This document shows, piece after piece, positions 35,112-44,625 of a stretch of DNA of 64,000 nt. The DNA is taken from assembly GCF_021431925.1 (NCBI RefSeq), contig NZ_CP090371.1, positions 496,001 to 560,000 on the forward strand. Direction: 5' to 3'. The stretch comes from Halobaculum sp. CBA1158. Its GTDB lineage: Archaea; Halobacteriota; Halobacteria; Halobacteriales; Haloferacaceae. The position numbers were made by a program, and so were the translations under genes. The notes below the pieces were generated by a model. It saw only the letters and a list, made by a program, of their open reading frames with translations, was not told the origin of the DNA and ran no database searches. Position 1 is the first letter of the stretch, and each line of letters opens with the position of its first letter.

Positions 35112-36461
35112 TCAGATCGCCTCCAGGAACGCGTCGAACGCGCCGCTCTCGGGGTGGACGTGCGCGTACGTGGCGAGCGTCCGGTACTCGGTGAGCCCGT
35201 CCATGCCGTCGGCGATGCCGTCGCCGCGGACCACCTCGAAGGCGAACCGGGCGTCGCCGGCCACGTCCGCCGACGAGTAATGGAACTCGTGGCCTCGGAG
35301 GGTGTCGCCGCCGGCGGCGGTGAGCGCGTCGTCGCGGGCGCGGAGTTCGACGTGATCCAGCGCCTGATACCGGTCGTGCATCTGCACGTCCGCGGGGAGC
35401 ACGCCGGCCATCTCGTGGGTGTCGCCGTCGGCGGTCGTCAGCGTCTCCGACAGCGCCATCAGCCCCCCGCACTCCCCGAGGACGGGGAGGCCGTCGGCGG
35501 CCCGCTCCCCGATCTCTGCGATCGCGTCGCTGTCGGCGAGGGCGGCCGCGTGGAGTTCGGGGTAGCCGCCGGGGAGGTAGACGGCGTCGCAGTCGGGGAG
35601 TGAGTCCCCGCGGGTGGGCGCGAAGGTGACGACCGCGGCGCGCTCGCGCAGGCGCTCCAGCGTCGCCGGGTAGCGGAACGCGAAGGCGGCGTCGTCGGCG
35701 ACGGCGACGCGGGTTCCGGTCGGCGACGACCCGCTTCCCGGCCCTCCTCGCGACCCGCCTCCCGACCCGTCTTCCGGGCCGCGCTCGCGTTCGGGCGGTC
35801 GCGGCGGCTCGCGCGCGAGGTCGGTCAGCGCCTCGCTGTCGAGATGCTCGGCGGCCGACTCCAGGGCCTCCTCGGGGAGCGGCGACTCCTCGCCCATGTG
35901 GAGGCCGAGGTGGCGGTCCGGGATCTCGAGATCAGGATCCGGCGGGATCCGCCCGAGGTAGGCCATCCCGTCGGGGAGCGCGTCGCGGATCCCCGCCTCG
36001 TGGCGGCCGCCGTGGGCGCGCTGGGCGATGACGCCCGCGACCTCGACCTCGCGGTCCGCGTGGGCGGCGTACTCGCGAAAGCCCAGCGCCGTGGCGGCGA
36101 CGCTCTCCATCCCCGCTTTCGCGTCGACGACGAGCACGACCGGGAGGTCGAGCGCCTCGGCGACCATCGCGGTGCTGGAGCCGTCGCCGTCGTACAGTCC
36201 CATCACGCCCTCGACGACGGCCACGTCTCCCTTCCCGCGGTGGTAGTTCCGCCGGACGCCGTCCTCGCCCTGCAGCCACACGTCGAGCGTCCGCGAGGGG
36301 GTCCCGGCGACCGCCTCGTGGTGGCTCGGGTCGATGAAGTCGGGGCCGGCCTTCGCCGGCTGGACCGCGTGGCCGGCGGCCTCGAGCGCCCGGATCGTCG
36401 CCAGCGTCGCCACCGTCTTGCCGACGCCGGAGGCTGTGCCGCCGAGGACGAGCCCCCTCAT
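35112..36461 (-). CDS. cbiA: Cobyrinic acid a,c-diamide synthase
   Basis: 449 residues. Amidates the a and c carboxylates of cobyrinate using glutamine and ATP. P-loop GTASGVGKT at 8-16, [12 protein letters not shown] at 37-48 and EGVMGLYDG at 84-92 define the synthetase half; Cys331 in LGECGGLM is the glutaminase nucleophile. A Gly/Pro/Arg-rich linker (217-249) joins the halves. It overlaps cobT by 4 bp. Confidence 0.95.
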   Translation of the reverse strand: MRGLVLGGTASGVGKTVATLATIRALEAAGHAVQPAKAGPDFIDPSHHEAVAGTPSRTLDVWLQGEDGVRRNYHRGKGDVAVVEGVMGLYDGDGSSTAMVAEALDLPVVLVVDAKAGMESVAATALGFREYAAHADREVEVAGVIAQRAHGGRHEAGIRDALPDGMAYLGRIPPDPDLEIPDRHLGLHMGEESPLPEEALESAAEHLDSEALTDLAREPPRPPERERGPEDGSGGGSRGGPGSGSSPTGTRVAVADDAAFAFRYPATLERLRERAAVVTFAPTRGDSLPDCDAVYLPGGYPELHAAALADSDAIAEIGERAADGLPVLGECGGLMALSETLTTADGDTHEMAGVLPADVQMHDRYQALDHVELRARDDALTAAGGDTLRGHEFHYSSADVAGDARFAFEVVRGDGIADGMDGLTEYRTLATYAHVHPESGAFDAFLEAI

Positions 36462-37495
36462 CGGTCCGCCTCCGGCGTCGCCGCTCCCTCCGTCGCGGAC
36501 GCCTCACGTCCCGCGAGCAGTCGGTCGTACACGTCGGCGATTCGAGCGCGGAGGTCGGCCGTCGACGCAGCCGACTCGTCGATCAGGCGGAGTGCCCCGC
36601 CCATCCCCGCGCCCTCCTTCGCCTCGCCCGCGACGTACGCATCCATGGCGGGATGGTCCTCTCGCTCGAACCCGGGGTCCGTGACCGCGAGGTCGACGTC
36701 GAGCGAGTCCGCGAGCGACGCGATCCCGGCCGACTCGTCTTCGGCGACGAAGGAGGTCGTCGCGACCGAAAGCGGGGCGTCAACGCCGGCGTGCCGGACG
36801 AGCGCCGCCGCCGCGGCCTGCTGGGTTCCGCCGGCGAGCGTCACCGCGGCCCCACTCTCGACGGCCCCGACGGTCAGTCCGGCGACCGCCGCGAGCACGG
36901 GGTCGCCCATCGCCGTCAGCGCCTCGACCGGGTCGCCGGCGGCGTCGCCGGCGTCGAGGCCGGCCGCCTCCAGTCCCTCGGCGACGACCCGCCGCTTCAA
37001 CTCGAGGGGGTTCTCCGGCAGCGACGACGACACCGCCGGCTCCTCCCCGAGCGCTCGGAGGACGCCGAGGGCCGTTGTCGTTCCCCCGGGGATCGTCTCG
37101 CCGATCACGAGGCGCTCGTCCGGGAGCGCGCCCCCGAGTTCGCGTGCGGCCTCGTACGTCTCCGCCGCGTGGGGGACCGGCGTCGGCTCGCGCACGTCCA
37201 GCCCCGGGCCGCGGCCCACGTCGACGGTGGGCGCGCCGGTGCGCCCCGCGATGCCGGCGTCGACGGCGAGCACGTCGAGCCCCAACAGCTCCCGCGCCGC
37301 GCGCGTCACGACCGCCGGCGTGGGACAGCCCGTCGGGCTCACCGGGACGACCGGCGCGAGCGTCGGCCGCCCGTGGACGACCACGTCGAGGTCGGCCCCG
37401 GGCGTGTGCCGCATCAGCTCCGGGTCGGCCCCGGCGGCGCTGATCCCCTCGATATCGGCGGTCTCGGTCGTCCCGGCGACGAGGACGAGCCTCAC
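36458..37495 (-). CDS. cobT: CobT-like nicotinate mononucleotide:base phosphoribosyltransferase (UPF0284/TIGR00303)
   Basis: 345 residues from GTG 37495, first gene of the cluster. The archaeal CobT-type protein: [16 protein letters not shown] at the start, [33 protein letters not shown] and [13 protein letters not shown] glycine-rich phosphate loops. It should make the alpha-ribotide of the lower ligand. Archaeal members are divergent from bacterial CobT, so ligand choice is uncertain. Confidence 0.9.
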   Translation of the reverse strand: MRLVLVAGTTETADIEGISAAGADPELMRHTPGADLDVVVHGRPTLAPVVPVSPTGCPTPAVVTRAARELLGLDVLAVDAGIAGRTGAPTVDVGRGPGLDVREPTPVPHAAETYEAARELGGALPDERLVIGETIPGGTTTALGVLRALGEEPAVSSSLPENPLELKRRVVAEGLEAAGLDAGDAAGDPVEALTAMGDPVLAAVAGLTVGAVESGAAVTLAGGTQQAAAAALVRHAGVDAPLSVATTSFVAEDESAGIASLADSLDVDLAVTDPGFEREDHPAMDAYVAGEAKEGAGMGGALRLIDESAASTADLRARIADVYDRLLAGREASATEGAATPEADR

Positions 37496-37924
37496 GGCTC
37501 ACCCCCCGTTCGAGCGATCGAGGCGGGCGCTCCCGGACTCGCTGGCGATGTCCGCGGTCGTGTCGCGACTGGGTGTTTCGGTCTCATCTGTGAGGCGCGG
37601 ACGGGGCGTCGCCGGCGGCGACCGACCGTCCGCGCTCGGCCTCGCCGGGGCGGCGACCGCGACGGGTCCGCCCCGCCCACCGCCCGATGCACGCTGTGAC
37701 AAGGCGAAGCGCCGCACATAACAATTCCGTCTGTCCTAGAACAAGTCGGATTGAGCGACCGGTCGGGGGGCATCGCGTTCCGGCCGAGTGCGTGCGTTGG
37801 GCTGACACGCACTTCCCGGTCGGAGGTCATTACGAATCCGATCGAATCAGTTTATCGTTGACGCTCCACATATCAGTTCAACCAGGCAGCAACAATTAAG
37901 CAACGTGCGTCGTCAGGGAACCCT
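37496..37924. promoter_or_regulatory. Divergent control region: cobalamin operon / restriction-methylase gene
   Basis: For the plus-strand gene, CAATTAAGC at 37893-37901 is a TATA element 25-30 nt before ATG 37925; a second AT-rich stretch, AGTTTATCGTTG, lies at 37849-37860. For the minus-strand operon the only AT-rich element is near 37716-37727 (CATAACAATT), which would give cobT a leader of roughly 195 nt. I looked for a B12-box-like cobalamin riboswitch and saw none. A 72-codon frame in the leader (37499-37717, minus) is Arg/Ser/Pro-rich and probably not coding. Confidence 0.55.
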
Positions 37925-40900
37925 ATGCCTGACGCCGCCGCCGTCTTTGATTCTCTCCAGACGATCCACAACCGATCGGCGGAGGATATGAGCGAGCGCG
38001 ACGTCGAGAACCTGTTTCTCGAAACCGGCTTCTACGATGCTCTCGGGTACGAGGGGACAGGGACCGACCTTCGCAGCGAGTTCAGCCTCCCGGACGACCG
38101 TCGGCCTGACTACATCACGCTCGACTCGAACGAGGCTGTCACGACCGTCTACGAGTTCAAAACGACCGGCGAGAGGCTCCCGTCTCACGAGGACCAACTG
38201 TTCGGGTACATGGAGTTCCTTCGGGCAGAGCACGGCGTCTTGACCAACGGAGAGGAGTTACGACTCTACCGACGTGGCGAAGACCGCCCACAGCTTATCG
38301 TCTCGTTCGACGCCGTCGCCGACAGCGACGCCCGCGATCTGGTGAGCGCACTCCAGAAACGCGAGTTCGACCTGACGGACCCCGACCAAGTCAATGAGTT
38401 CCTCTCGGACCTCGATCCGATCCCCCTGGACGAGCGCGCCGAACTCGGACAGGAGCACTTCTTCGAGACGTTCCGACTCGAGGAAGGGAGCCCGTTCGCC
38501 GACCTCGTGACGGGGATGATGGATCTGCTCGAAGAACTCCGCGACGACCAGGAAGCGAAGTTCGTCAAGGGTGCCTACGATTTCTGGGAGGCGACGTACG
38601 CGAGCGAGCCCGACGAGGTCCCGGATTCGTGGGAGCCGTTCATCGGCGGGAACCAGTCGCTCCGGGACTTCATGTTCTGTCTCGAAAGCGGGCACGCCCT
38701 TCTCGCGCGACTGTTGCTCGCGAAGGCGACCGAGGACCACGACTTCTTCGCCGGCACCGGATACGGCGGGATGGACGACTATTTCCGCGGGCTCCAGGGC
38801 TTCGGGGACATGATCAACCTCGACGCGTTTCCCGTCGCCGCGGACAACCTCATCGACGACATGCAGGACAAGCTCGTCGAGGGGCTGTTTCAGGACGACA
38901 TTTTCGTGTGGTGGACAGACGGGTACGCCGAGCAGTTGTCACGGGGCCACGAGTCCGGTCCGAATCAGTTCCAGGCCGTCGCACGCGAATCCGGCGGGGT
39001 CGAACGGATCAGCGAGGCCACCCGGGACCGATTCAGCCGTGCGGTGGCGGAGGTGTTCTTCAACGTGCTTCGGTTCGACTTCGGGGACGTACAAGGGGAC
39101 CTCCTCGGGGACCTGTATCAGCGGTACTTCGATCCGGAGACCCGGAAGGCGCTCGGGGAGTTCTACACGCCCCAGCCGGTGATCGATTACATCATGGACG
39201 GCGTCGGCTACGACCGCGGCGTCACGAACGAGCGGCTCATCGACCCCGCCTGTGGCTCTGGAACGTTCCTCGTGGAGGCGGTCGATCGGTACCTCGCGGA
39301 CGTGGAGCGGTACGAGGAGGACCCGGACTGGAAGGACCACCTCCAGGACCTGTGTACCAGGCCGCGCGTCGTTGGGCTCGACATTCACCCGTTCGCCGTG
39401 CTCATGGCGCAGATCCGGTTCGTCGTCGCGATCCTCCCTGCCTACCGGAAGGCCAAGCAGACGCACCCGGACTACACGATCCGCCGGCTCCCAATCTACC
39501 GGACTGATACGCTCCGGAACGAGCGGGAGTTAACCGGGACGGACCTCGGAGACGACGGCTCGCGACAGATGACCTTCGACGCGATGACCGACGACGATCA
39601 GGACGTTCGGATCCCTGTTCCCCTCCCGGTTGAGGTAGACGAGGACGAGGTGTCCGAGACCGAGGACGGCTTCTTGGTTCGGCGCGTGCGGATGCCCCTG
39701 TTCGACACGATCCAACTTGAGACGGGCGTGAGCAACTTCGGGGAGTACTTCGCCGCGTTGCAGGGGGTTCTCGACACGGTGAAGGACCACATGGCGCTCG
39801 CGGAGGAGTTCGGCGGGGACTTCGATTGGACCTACCAGAGCGGACTCGAGGAGCGGATCCACCACCACACGGACCGCGAGTACGACGGCGTCGAGGAGTT
39901 CTTCGCCCCGTACGTGAACGACATGCTGGAGAACGTCCGCTACCTCAAGGAGGAACACAACGACGGGCGGCTGTTCAAGATGTTCGAGGACACGGTGCTG
40001 GCGCTCGTCGTGAAGAACTACATGGAATACGATTACGTGGTCGGGAACCCGCCGTACGTTCGTATTCAGAACCTCCCTGACAGCCAGAAGGCGATGATGG
40101 ACACGCTGTACGACGCGACGACCGGGAACTACGACATTTACTGCCCGTTCTACGAGCGCGGGCTCGACTGGCTCGCCGAGGACACGGGCAAGCTCGGGTT
40201 CATCACGCCGAACCAGTTCATGGTCACGGACTACGGGGAGGGGCTCCGTCGCGTGCTACTCGAAGACAGCCGGATCGAGGAAGTGTACGACTTCCGGGAT
40301 TCAGGTGTTTTCGAGGACGCCACCAACTACCCCGCGGTCGTGATTCTCGAAGACGAACCGGACGAAGCTGAGCGTAAGGAGAACGAGATCCGGTCTGTCC
40401 GGGTGAAGGCGAACACGGACGACGAGGACGACCGGGAATTGGACGAGGCTATCGTGACCTCGGTGCGAGAGAACCGCGGGTCTCCGGGTTACTCGGACGA
40501 CTTCATAGACGTGTTCGACTATCCCCAATCGAAGCTCTCTGCTACGGGATATTGGGGGCTGATGCCGCCCGAGGAGTTGCAGGTGTTCGAGAAGCTGGAG
40601 GACAATGCCACGGCAAACTTCGGCAATATCACCGATGCCGTCTTCGCTGGCACGCAGACAAGCGCAAACAAGGTCTACCTGGTAAAGCCAGTCAATGCCG
40701 ACCGAATCGAACCTGAGGACTGCGGTAGTACTGTTAGGGTCGTTCCGACTGGAGAGAACCAGGAGTACGAGATAGAAACGGATCTACTCTGTCCGTGGCT
40801 GAGGGGTAAAGACGTGGAGCGGTGGCGTGGAGAGTGGTCGGGTCTCCATGTTATCCTCCCTCATTATGTTGAGAGAGATGGTGAAGACACGACGACAAAA

Positions 40901-41833
40901 GCGTACGACGCCGAGTACCTAAGAGAACAACTTCCCTTAACGTGGGGATACTTCCAGAAGCACCGCGAGGCCCTGGAAGGTCGAGAGAGCGGCCGGATGG
41001 AGGGGCGCGAGGACTGGTATGCGTTCATCTACCCAAAGAGTCACGAACGCTTCGAGAAGCCGAAAATCATCGGTGCTCACATTTCCGAGAACGCCCGATT
41101 CATGATGGACAGCGAGGGCGTTTGGTATTTCAAAACCGCATACGGTATCGAACTCGATGACCCCTACCGAGAACTCACAGAGGAGATGGCCTGCCAACTC
41201 AACTCGAAGGCTCTCGATTTCTACTTCAAGCATATCACGACGGTCAAGATGGGCGGATACTACGAGTACCGTTCACAGTACGTTGAGAAGCTTCCCTGTC
41301 TGACCGAGGACACCGCCGGCGTATTCGACGTGATGCAGGGGACCGCCGAGGAGATCGTGGACACCATTGACCTCGATAGCAGGACCGACCGCTTCCCGGA
41401 GGCATATCTCGGCAACTACGACGGGGAACTCGATTACATCACCTACGAATGGCAGACGCGCCGGTACCCTGTGAGCGCCGAGGTGCAGGGCGACGTGGAC
41501 GGGAACTTCACCGTGCAGGCCGGGCGGTCCGACACGATCAACGACCCGGCGATGTACTCTGACGACCGCGAGGCCCGGAAGCGACGCGCCGAGTACGTTT
41601 ACGCGGCCGTAGATGGCCGGAGCGTCAAGAGCGGCGAGGAGACGACCATTCCTATCCCCCGGAGTGACGCCGGCGTAGTGGAGCTTCTGGAGCGTCTGGA
41701 AGCGGATCGGGAGGAGGTCGCCGCGACGGACATTGCCGAACTCGAAGCCGAGATCGACGACGCCGTGTACGACCTGTTCGACCTAACTGCGGAGGAACGC
41801 GCGGTCGTGGAGGACTACCTCGACGTGTTCTAA
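37925..41833 (+). CDS. Type IIG restriction-modification enzyme, nuclease plus N6-adenine methylase
   Basis: 1302 residues. The N-terminus has a PD-(D/E)XK-like nuclease pattern: PDYI at 61-64 and YEFKT with Glu77-x-Lys79. The methylase has the AdoMet motif DPACGSGTF near 440 and catalytic NPPY near 708, typical of gamma-class N6-adenine methylases of the Eco57I type. The C-terminal third resembles a TaqI-like target recognition domain with ITTVKMGGYYEYRSQYVEKLP. All activities in one chain: cuts foreign DNA and methylates self DNA. Between a B12 operon and a provirus, it is accessory DNA. Codon use in 40560-41320 is visibly more AT-rich than the rest, suggesting a swapped recognition domain. 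Confidence 0.9.
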   Translation: MPDAAAVFDSLQTIHNRSAEDMSERDVENLFLETGFYDALGYEGTGTDLRSEFSLPDDRRPDYITLDSNEAVTTVYEFKTTGERLPSHEDQLFGYMEFLRAEHGVLTNGEELRLYRRGEDRPQLIVSFDAVADSDARDLVSALQKREFDLTDPDQVNEFLSDLDPIPLDERAELGQEHFFETFRLEEGSPFADLVTGMMDLLEELRDDQEAKFVKGAYDFWEATYASEPDEVPDSWEPFIGGNQSLRDFMFCLESGHALLARLLLAKATEDHDFFAGTGYGGMDDYFRGLQGFGDMINLDAFPVAADNLIDDMQDKLVEGLFQDDIFVWWTDGYAEQLSRGHESGPNQFQAVARESGGVERISEATRDRFSRAVAEVFFNVLRFDFGDVQGDLLGDLYQRYFDPETRKALGEFYTPQPVIDYIMDGVGYDRGVTNERLIDPACGSGTFLVEAVDRYLADVERYEEDPDWKDHLQDLCTRPRVVGLDIHPFAVLMAQIRFVVAILPAYRKAKQTHPDYTIRRLPIYRTDTLRNERELTGTDLGDDGSRQMTFDAMTDDDQDVRIPVPLPVEVDEDEVSETEDGFLVRRVRMPLFDTIQLETGVSNFGEYFAALQGVLDTVKDHMALAEEFGGDFDWTYQSGLEERIHHHTDREYDGVEEFFAPYVNDMLENVRYLKEEHNDGRLFKMFEDTVLALVVKNYMEYDYVVGNPPYVRIQNLPDSQKAMMDTLYDATTGNYDIYCPFYERGLDWLAEDTGKLGFITPNQFMVTDYGEGLRRVLLEDSRIEEVYDFRDSGVFEDATNYPAVVILEDEPDEAERKENEIRSVRVKANTDDEDDRELDEAIVTSVRENRGSPGYSDDFIDVFDYPQSKLSATGYWGLMPPEELQVFEKLEDNATANFGNITDAVFAGTQTSANKVYLVKPVNADRIEPEDCGSTVRVVPTGENQEYEIETDLLCPWLRGKDVERWRGEWSGLHVILPHYVERDGEDTTTKAYDAEYLREQLPLTWGYFQKHREALEGRESGRMEGREDWYAFIYPKSHERFEKPKIIGAHISENARFMMDSEGVWYFKTAYGIELDDPYRELTEEMACQLNSKALDFYFKHITTVKMGGYYEYRSQYVEKLPCLTEDTAGVFDVMQGTAEEIVDTIDLDSRTDRFPEAYLGNYDGELDYITYEWQTRRYPVSAEVQGDVDGNFTVQAGRSDTINDPAMYSDDREARKRRAEYVYAAVDGRSVKSGEETTIPIPRSDAGVVELLERLEADREEVAATDIAELEAEIDDAVYDLFDLTAEERAVVEDYLDVF

Positions 41834-41927
41834 CTCGACTGTTCCGTCGATTCAGTATCGTTCCGTCGCCACACGAGGGGGGTCGGGCGGTACGCTTATG
41901 ACATTCAATGACGAGCTTTGACATACG

Positions 41928-42287
41928 ATGCCCGTCGAGTTCGAGGACTACCGCGAATCGAGTGACGGTGACGGCTTCGACTGGACGCTTCGCGAGGGGT
42001 CGAACGCTCACACGATACTGTCGTTCCTCGCCGAGCATCCCGAACAGGGGTTCACCCCGAAGGAGATCCACGAGGCGACCGGCGTGACGCGCGGGTCGGT
42101 CGGCAAGACACTCCAACGCCTCGAGGAACGCCAGTTGGTCCGTCACGCGGAACCGTACTGGGCCATCGGGGACGACGACCGCGTCGGTGGGTATCTCGGG
42201 ATGCTGTCGTCGCTCGACGCCGTCGCCGAGCGCGAGGGAACCGAGGACCGCGACGAGTGGCGCGAGGCCGCTGACACGGGGCAGTAG
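41928..42287 (+). CDS. Winged-helix regulator, likely antitoxin
   Basis: 119 residues. LREGSNAHTILSFLAEHPEQGFTPKEIHEATGVTRGSVGKTLQRLEERQLVRHAEPYWAI is a MarR-like winged helix, and the C-terminus is acidic. Paralogue of 26200-26580. It is followed 6 bp later by a PemK-like toxin gene. A GCTTATGACATTCAATGACG stretch upstream is the probable promoter and operator. Confidence 0.8.
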   Translation: MPVEFEDYRESSDGDGFDWTLREGSNAHTILSFLAEHPEQGFTPKEIHEATGVTRGSVGKTLQRLEERQLVRHAEPYWAIGDDDRVGGYLGMLSSLDAVAEREGTEDRDEWREAADTGQ

Positions 42288-42293
42288 CGCCGG

Positions 42294-42626
42294 ATGGCTC
42301 CGCACACGCGCGGCGACGTGGTGTGGCATCCGGCACCGTTTCGAGACGGCGGGCGACCCTACGTCGTCCTGAGTGACGACGACCACCCGTTCTACGGCGA
42401 GGAGTACGTTGTGGTCGGCGTGACGACGACCGAGCGCGAGCGAGCGGTCGCGCTCCCACCGGAGACGTGGGCCGAGGGCGGCGCGCCGAAGCCGAGTTGG
42501 GCGTCACCGTGGTACGTTCTGACGGTCAAAGACACGACCATCAGCGATCGTCTCGGGCGGCTCACGGCGGAGACGACAGACGAGATCGCGACAGCGGTTG
42601 CTGGGATCCTCGGACTCGATATGTAG
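42294..42626 (+). CDS. PemK/MazF-like toxin
   Basis: 110 residues. HTRGDVVWHPAPFRDGGRPYVVLSDDDHPF starts a PemK-type barrel; GVTTTERERAVALPPETW and SWASPWYVLTVKD follow, as in the toxin-like protein at 26 kb. Predicted mRNA interferase controlled by the preceding gene. Ends 14 bp before the first att-like sequence. Confidence 0.78.
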   Translation: MAPHTRGDVVWHPAPFRDGGRPYVVLSDDDHPFYGEEYVVVGVTTTERERAVALPPETWAEGGAPKPSWASPWYVLTVKDTTISDRLGRLTAETTDEIATAVAGILGLDM

Positions 42627-42639
42627 TCTCCGAGGCGCA

Positions 42640-42662
42640 AACTGGTGGAGGGATCATGAACC
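42640..42662 (-). other. Degenerate second att-like sequence
   Basis: AACTGGTGGAGGGATCATGAACC repeats the att core 105 bp away with changes in the T-loop (TTCATGA in place of TTCAAAT on the minus strand). It may be a scar of an earlier integration at the same tRNA end. Confidence 0.5.
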
Positions 42663-42744
42663 ACGCCCGGACTCGCTTCGTTCGCCCGATCTACCTCACA
42701 TCTCTCCACGCGAGGCTCCTTGGCCTCATTTCGTTCGGCAGGAG

Positions 42745-42766
42745 AGCCGGTGGAGGGATTTGAACC
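42745..42766 (-). other. Provirus attachment site: tRNA 3'-end fragment
   Basis: Read on the minus strand, GGTTCAAATCCCTCCACCGGCT is the T-loop, T-stem 3' side and acceptor 3' side of a tRNA with U at the discriminator position, which in archaea suggests Thr or Cys. No matching 5' half lies beside it, so this is the duplicated fragment left by site-specific integration. It lies 36 bp from the integrase start. The complete tRNA is expected at the other end, outside the window. Confidence 0.75.
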
Positions 42767-42801
42767 AAACCTTTACCATCCCAAGCGCCGCGCCTAGCCT
42801 C

Positions 42802-44088
42802 ATGCCAGGAGACCCCAGCCGGGCCGTCGACACCCTCCGCGAGCAACTCCGCTCCGGAGACCGCGGCGGCTGCGAAGACGACCGAGATCTCCTCCTCGAC
42901 TTCAGCGACGAGCTGAAGATCCGGCGGGAGGACTACGGGCATCACCGACACGAGAAGCTCCTCCGACACACCGTCCGCATCAGCGAGAACGCCGACACGT
43001 GCATCCACGAGAGTATCCTCGAGGAGGACGTCGACGAGGAGAGCGACGCCTTCTACGCCGCGAAGGACGCCGCGAAGGCGGCCGTCCGCTGGATCCACGA
43101 CACGTACGACGTCGAGGACGGCAGCCAGGAGACAAACCGCGACTACCGCGTCGCGTTCCGCCTCGTCGCGAAGCACATCACCCGCGGCGACGAGGTCCCC
43201 GACACCCACGACTGGATCTCGACGAAGACCACTCGCGACTACCAGCCTGAGCCCGACGAGGCTGACATGCTCACCCTCGAGGAGGCCGAGGCGATGGCCG
43301 AGGCCGCCCGCAACCCCCGCGACCGGGCGCTCATCATGCTCCAGTTCGAGGGTGGATTCCGCGGCGGGGAGCTGTTCGAACTCGCTGTCGACGACATCAC
43401 CGATGGCGAGCACTCGATGAAGGTCCGCGTCGACGGGAAGCGCGGCGAGCACGACGTCCACCTCATCAAAGCCGTCCCGTTCGTGAAGCGATGGCTCGCC
43501 GAGCACCCCGGCGACGGCGACGATCCGCTGTGGTCGAAGTTGAACACGCCCGAGGCCGTCTCCTACCAGCGGTACCTCCAGTGCTTCAAGGAGTCCGCTG
43601 CGCGCGCCGACATCGACAAGCCGGTCACGCCCACGAACCTCCGGAAGTCGAACGCCTACTGGCTCTCTACGCGCGAGAAGTCCCAGGCGTTCATCGAGGA
43701 CCGGCAGGGTCGCGCCCGCGGCTCCGTCGTGATCGGCCGCTACGTCGCGAAGTTCTCTGGCGAGACCCAGGAGAAGCAGTACGCGGCGATGCACGGCGTC
43801 GATATCGACGAGGAACCCGAGGCCGAGGAAGTCCCGCCGGTCCCCTGCCCCCGATGCGAACTGAAGACGCCGTCGGGGAAGGACTACTGCATCCACTGCA
43901 ACTTCTCGCTCGATCTCGAGGCGAAGGAGCTGCTCGACCGCGTCACCGAGCGGATGGAAGACAAGGCGCTCGAGCACGGAGACCGGGAGTTGCTCACCGG
44001 CGCTCGGACGCTCCGAAAGAAGCCGAACATGATGGACAAGGACGACCTGCATCAGTTGGCCTCCTCGCTGTCGGACGCGAACGACTGA
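42802..44088 (+). CDS. int: Tyrosine integrase with C-terminal zinc ribbon
   Basis: 428 residues from ATG 42802. The SAM-like N-terminal domain spans about 1-130. Catalytic residues: Arg187 (GGFRGGEL), Lys213 (DGKRG), Arg281 (NLRKS) and nucleophile Tyr327 (QYAAMHG). The position usually His before Arg281 is replaced (TPTNLRK), common in haloarchaeal integrases. A zinc ribbon with Cys349, Cys352, Cys363 and Cys366 follows. It lies directly beside the att site. Confidence 0.92.
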   Translation: MPGDPSRAVDTLREQLRSGDRGGCEDDRDLLLDFSDELKIRREDYGHHRHEKLLRHTVRISENADTCIHESILEEDVDEESDAFYAAKDAAKAAVRWIHDTYDVEDGSQETNRDYRVAFRLVAKHITRGDEVPDTHDWISTKTTRDYQPEPDEADMLTLEEAEAMAEAARNPRDRALIMLQFEGGFRGGELFELAVDDITDGEHSMKVRVDGKRGEHDVHLIKAVPFVKRWLAEHPGDGDDPLWSKLNTPEAVSYQRYLQCFKESAARADIDKPVTPTNLRKSNAYWLSTREKSQAFIEDRQGRARGSVVIGRYVAKFSGETQEKQYAAMHGVDIDEEPEAEEVPPVPCPRCELKTPSGKDYCIHCNFSLDLEAKELLDRVTERMEDKALEHGDRELLTGARTLRKKPNMMDKDDLHQLASSLSDAND

Positions 44089-44216
44089 CGGGCGAGCTCG
44101 CAGATCCGCGCGACCTCCTCGTCGGTGTCCTGGTAGCGCTCGTAGAGCCGGTCGAACAGCTCTTCGTCCTCGTCGCTCGGCTCGTGGGTCGTGGGTGGGG
44201 TGGTCGCCTCAGTCAT
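44052..44216 (-). CDS. Small acidic protein, unknown function
   Basis: 54 residues from ATG 44216 (MTEATTPPTTHEPSDEDEELF). Probably one amphipathic helix (LFDRLYERYQDTDEEVARICELAR). Overlaps the upstream gene by 8 bp; last gene of the minus-strand operon, converging on the integrase. Family not recognised. Confidence 0.6.
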   Translation of the reverse strand: MTEATTPPTTHEPSDEDEELFDRLYERYQDTDEEVARICELARQSFASDSEEAN

Positions 44217-44625
44217 GGTGATAAAAGGTCGCGATGTGCTCGTTGTGCGGGCTGTACTGCGCCTCGTCAATGGGGCCGCCCGCCCGCTCGACCTCGCGGA
44301 CGACCCGATCGTACACCTGGTAGTGCTCGGGCTGGTACGCCGTCACGATCGCCGAGCTCCCGTCGGGCTGGTCGACCTCGAGGAAGACGACGTAGTACTC
44401 GACGCCGCACCAGGCGACGCCGCCGTATCCGTAGACGGCGCTGGCTTTGTGGTCGCCCTGTCCGCGGATCCACGAGTGTCGGTGGAGCCCTCGGATGTGC
44501 GTCGAGAGGGCGAGTGCATGCCAGGGGTCGATCGTGTCCGGGGGCGTACGGTCATCCCACTGGTCGCGAGCGTGGCCGGTGAGGTGGGCGGGGCCCATGC
44601 CCTCGGGGTCGGCGCTACTCGCCAT
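44209..44625 (-). CDS. Viral protein of unknown function
   Basis: 138 residues from ATG 44625. GHARDQWDDRTPP near the start and paired His residues (RGLHRHSWIRG) recall small RNase-like or metal-binding domains, followed by beta strands VEYYVVFLEV and IVTAYQPEHY. The pattern hints at a RelE-like fold, but I cannot assign it. It overlaps its neighbours on both sides by 8-11 bp. Confidence 0.65.
   Translation of the reverse strand: MASSADPEGMGPAHLTGHARDQWDDRTPPDTIDPWHALALSTHIRGLHRHSWIRGQGDHKASAVYGYGGVAWCGVEYYVVFLEVDQPDGSSAIVTAYQPEHYQVYDRVVREVERAGGPIDEAQYSPHNEHIATFYHHD

Noticed and set aside
37499-37717. 72-codon gene before cobT
   Set aside because: Composition looks non-coding and the only promoter-like element overlaps its start.
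37496-37924. Cobalamin riboswitch
   Set aside because: No B12-box-like sequence was recognised on either strand.
42640-42766. Complete tRNA gene
   Set aside because: Only the T-loop and acceptor 3' half are present; no anticodon or D arm can be drawn from the flanking bases.
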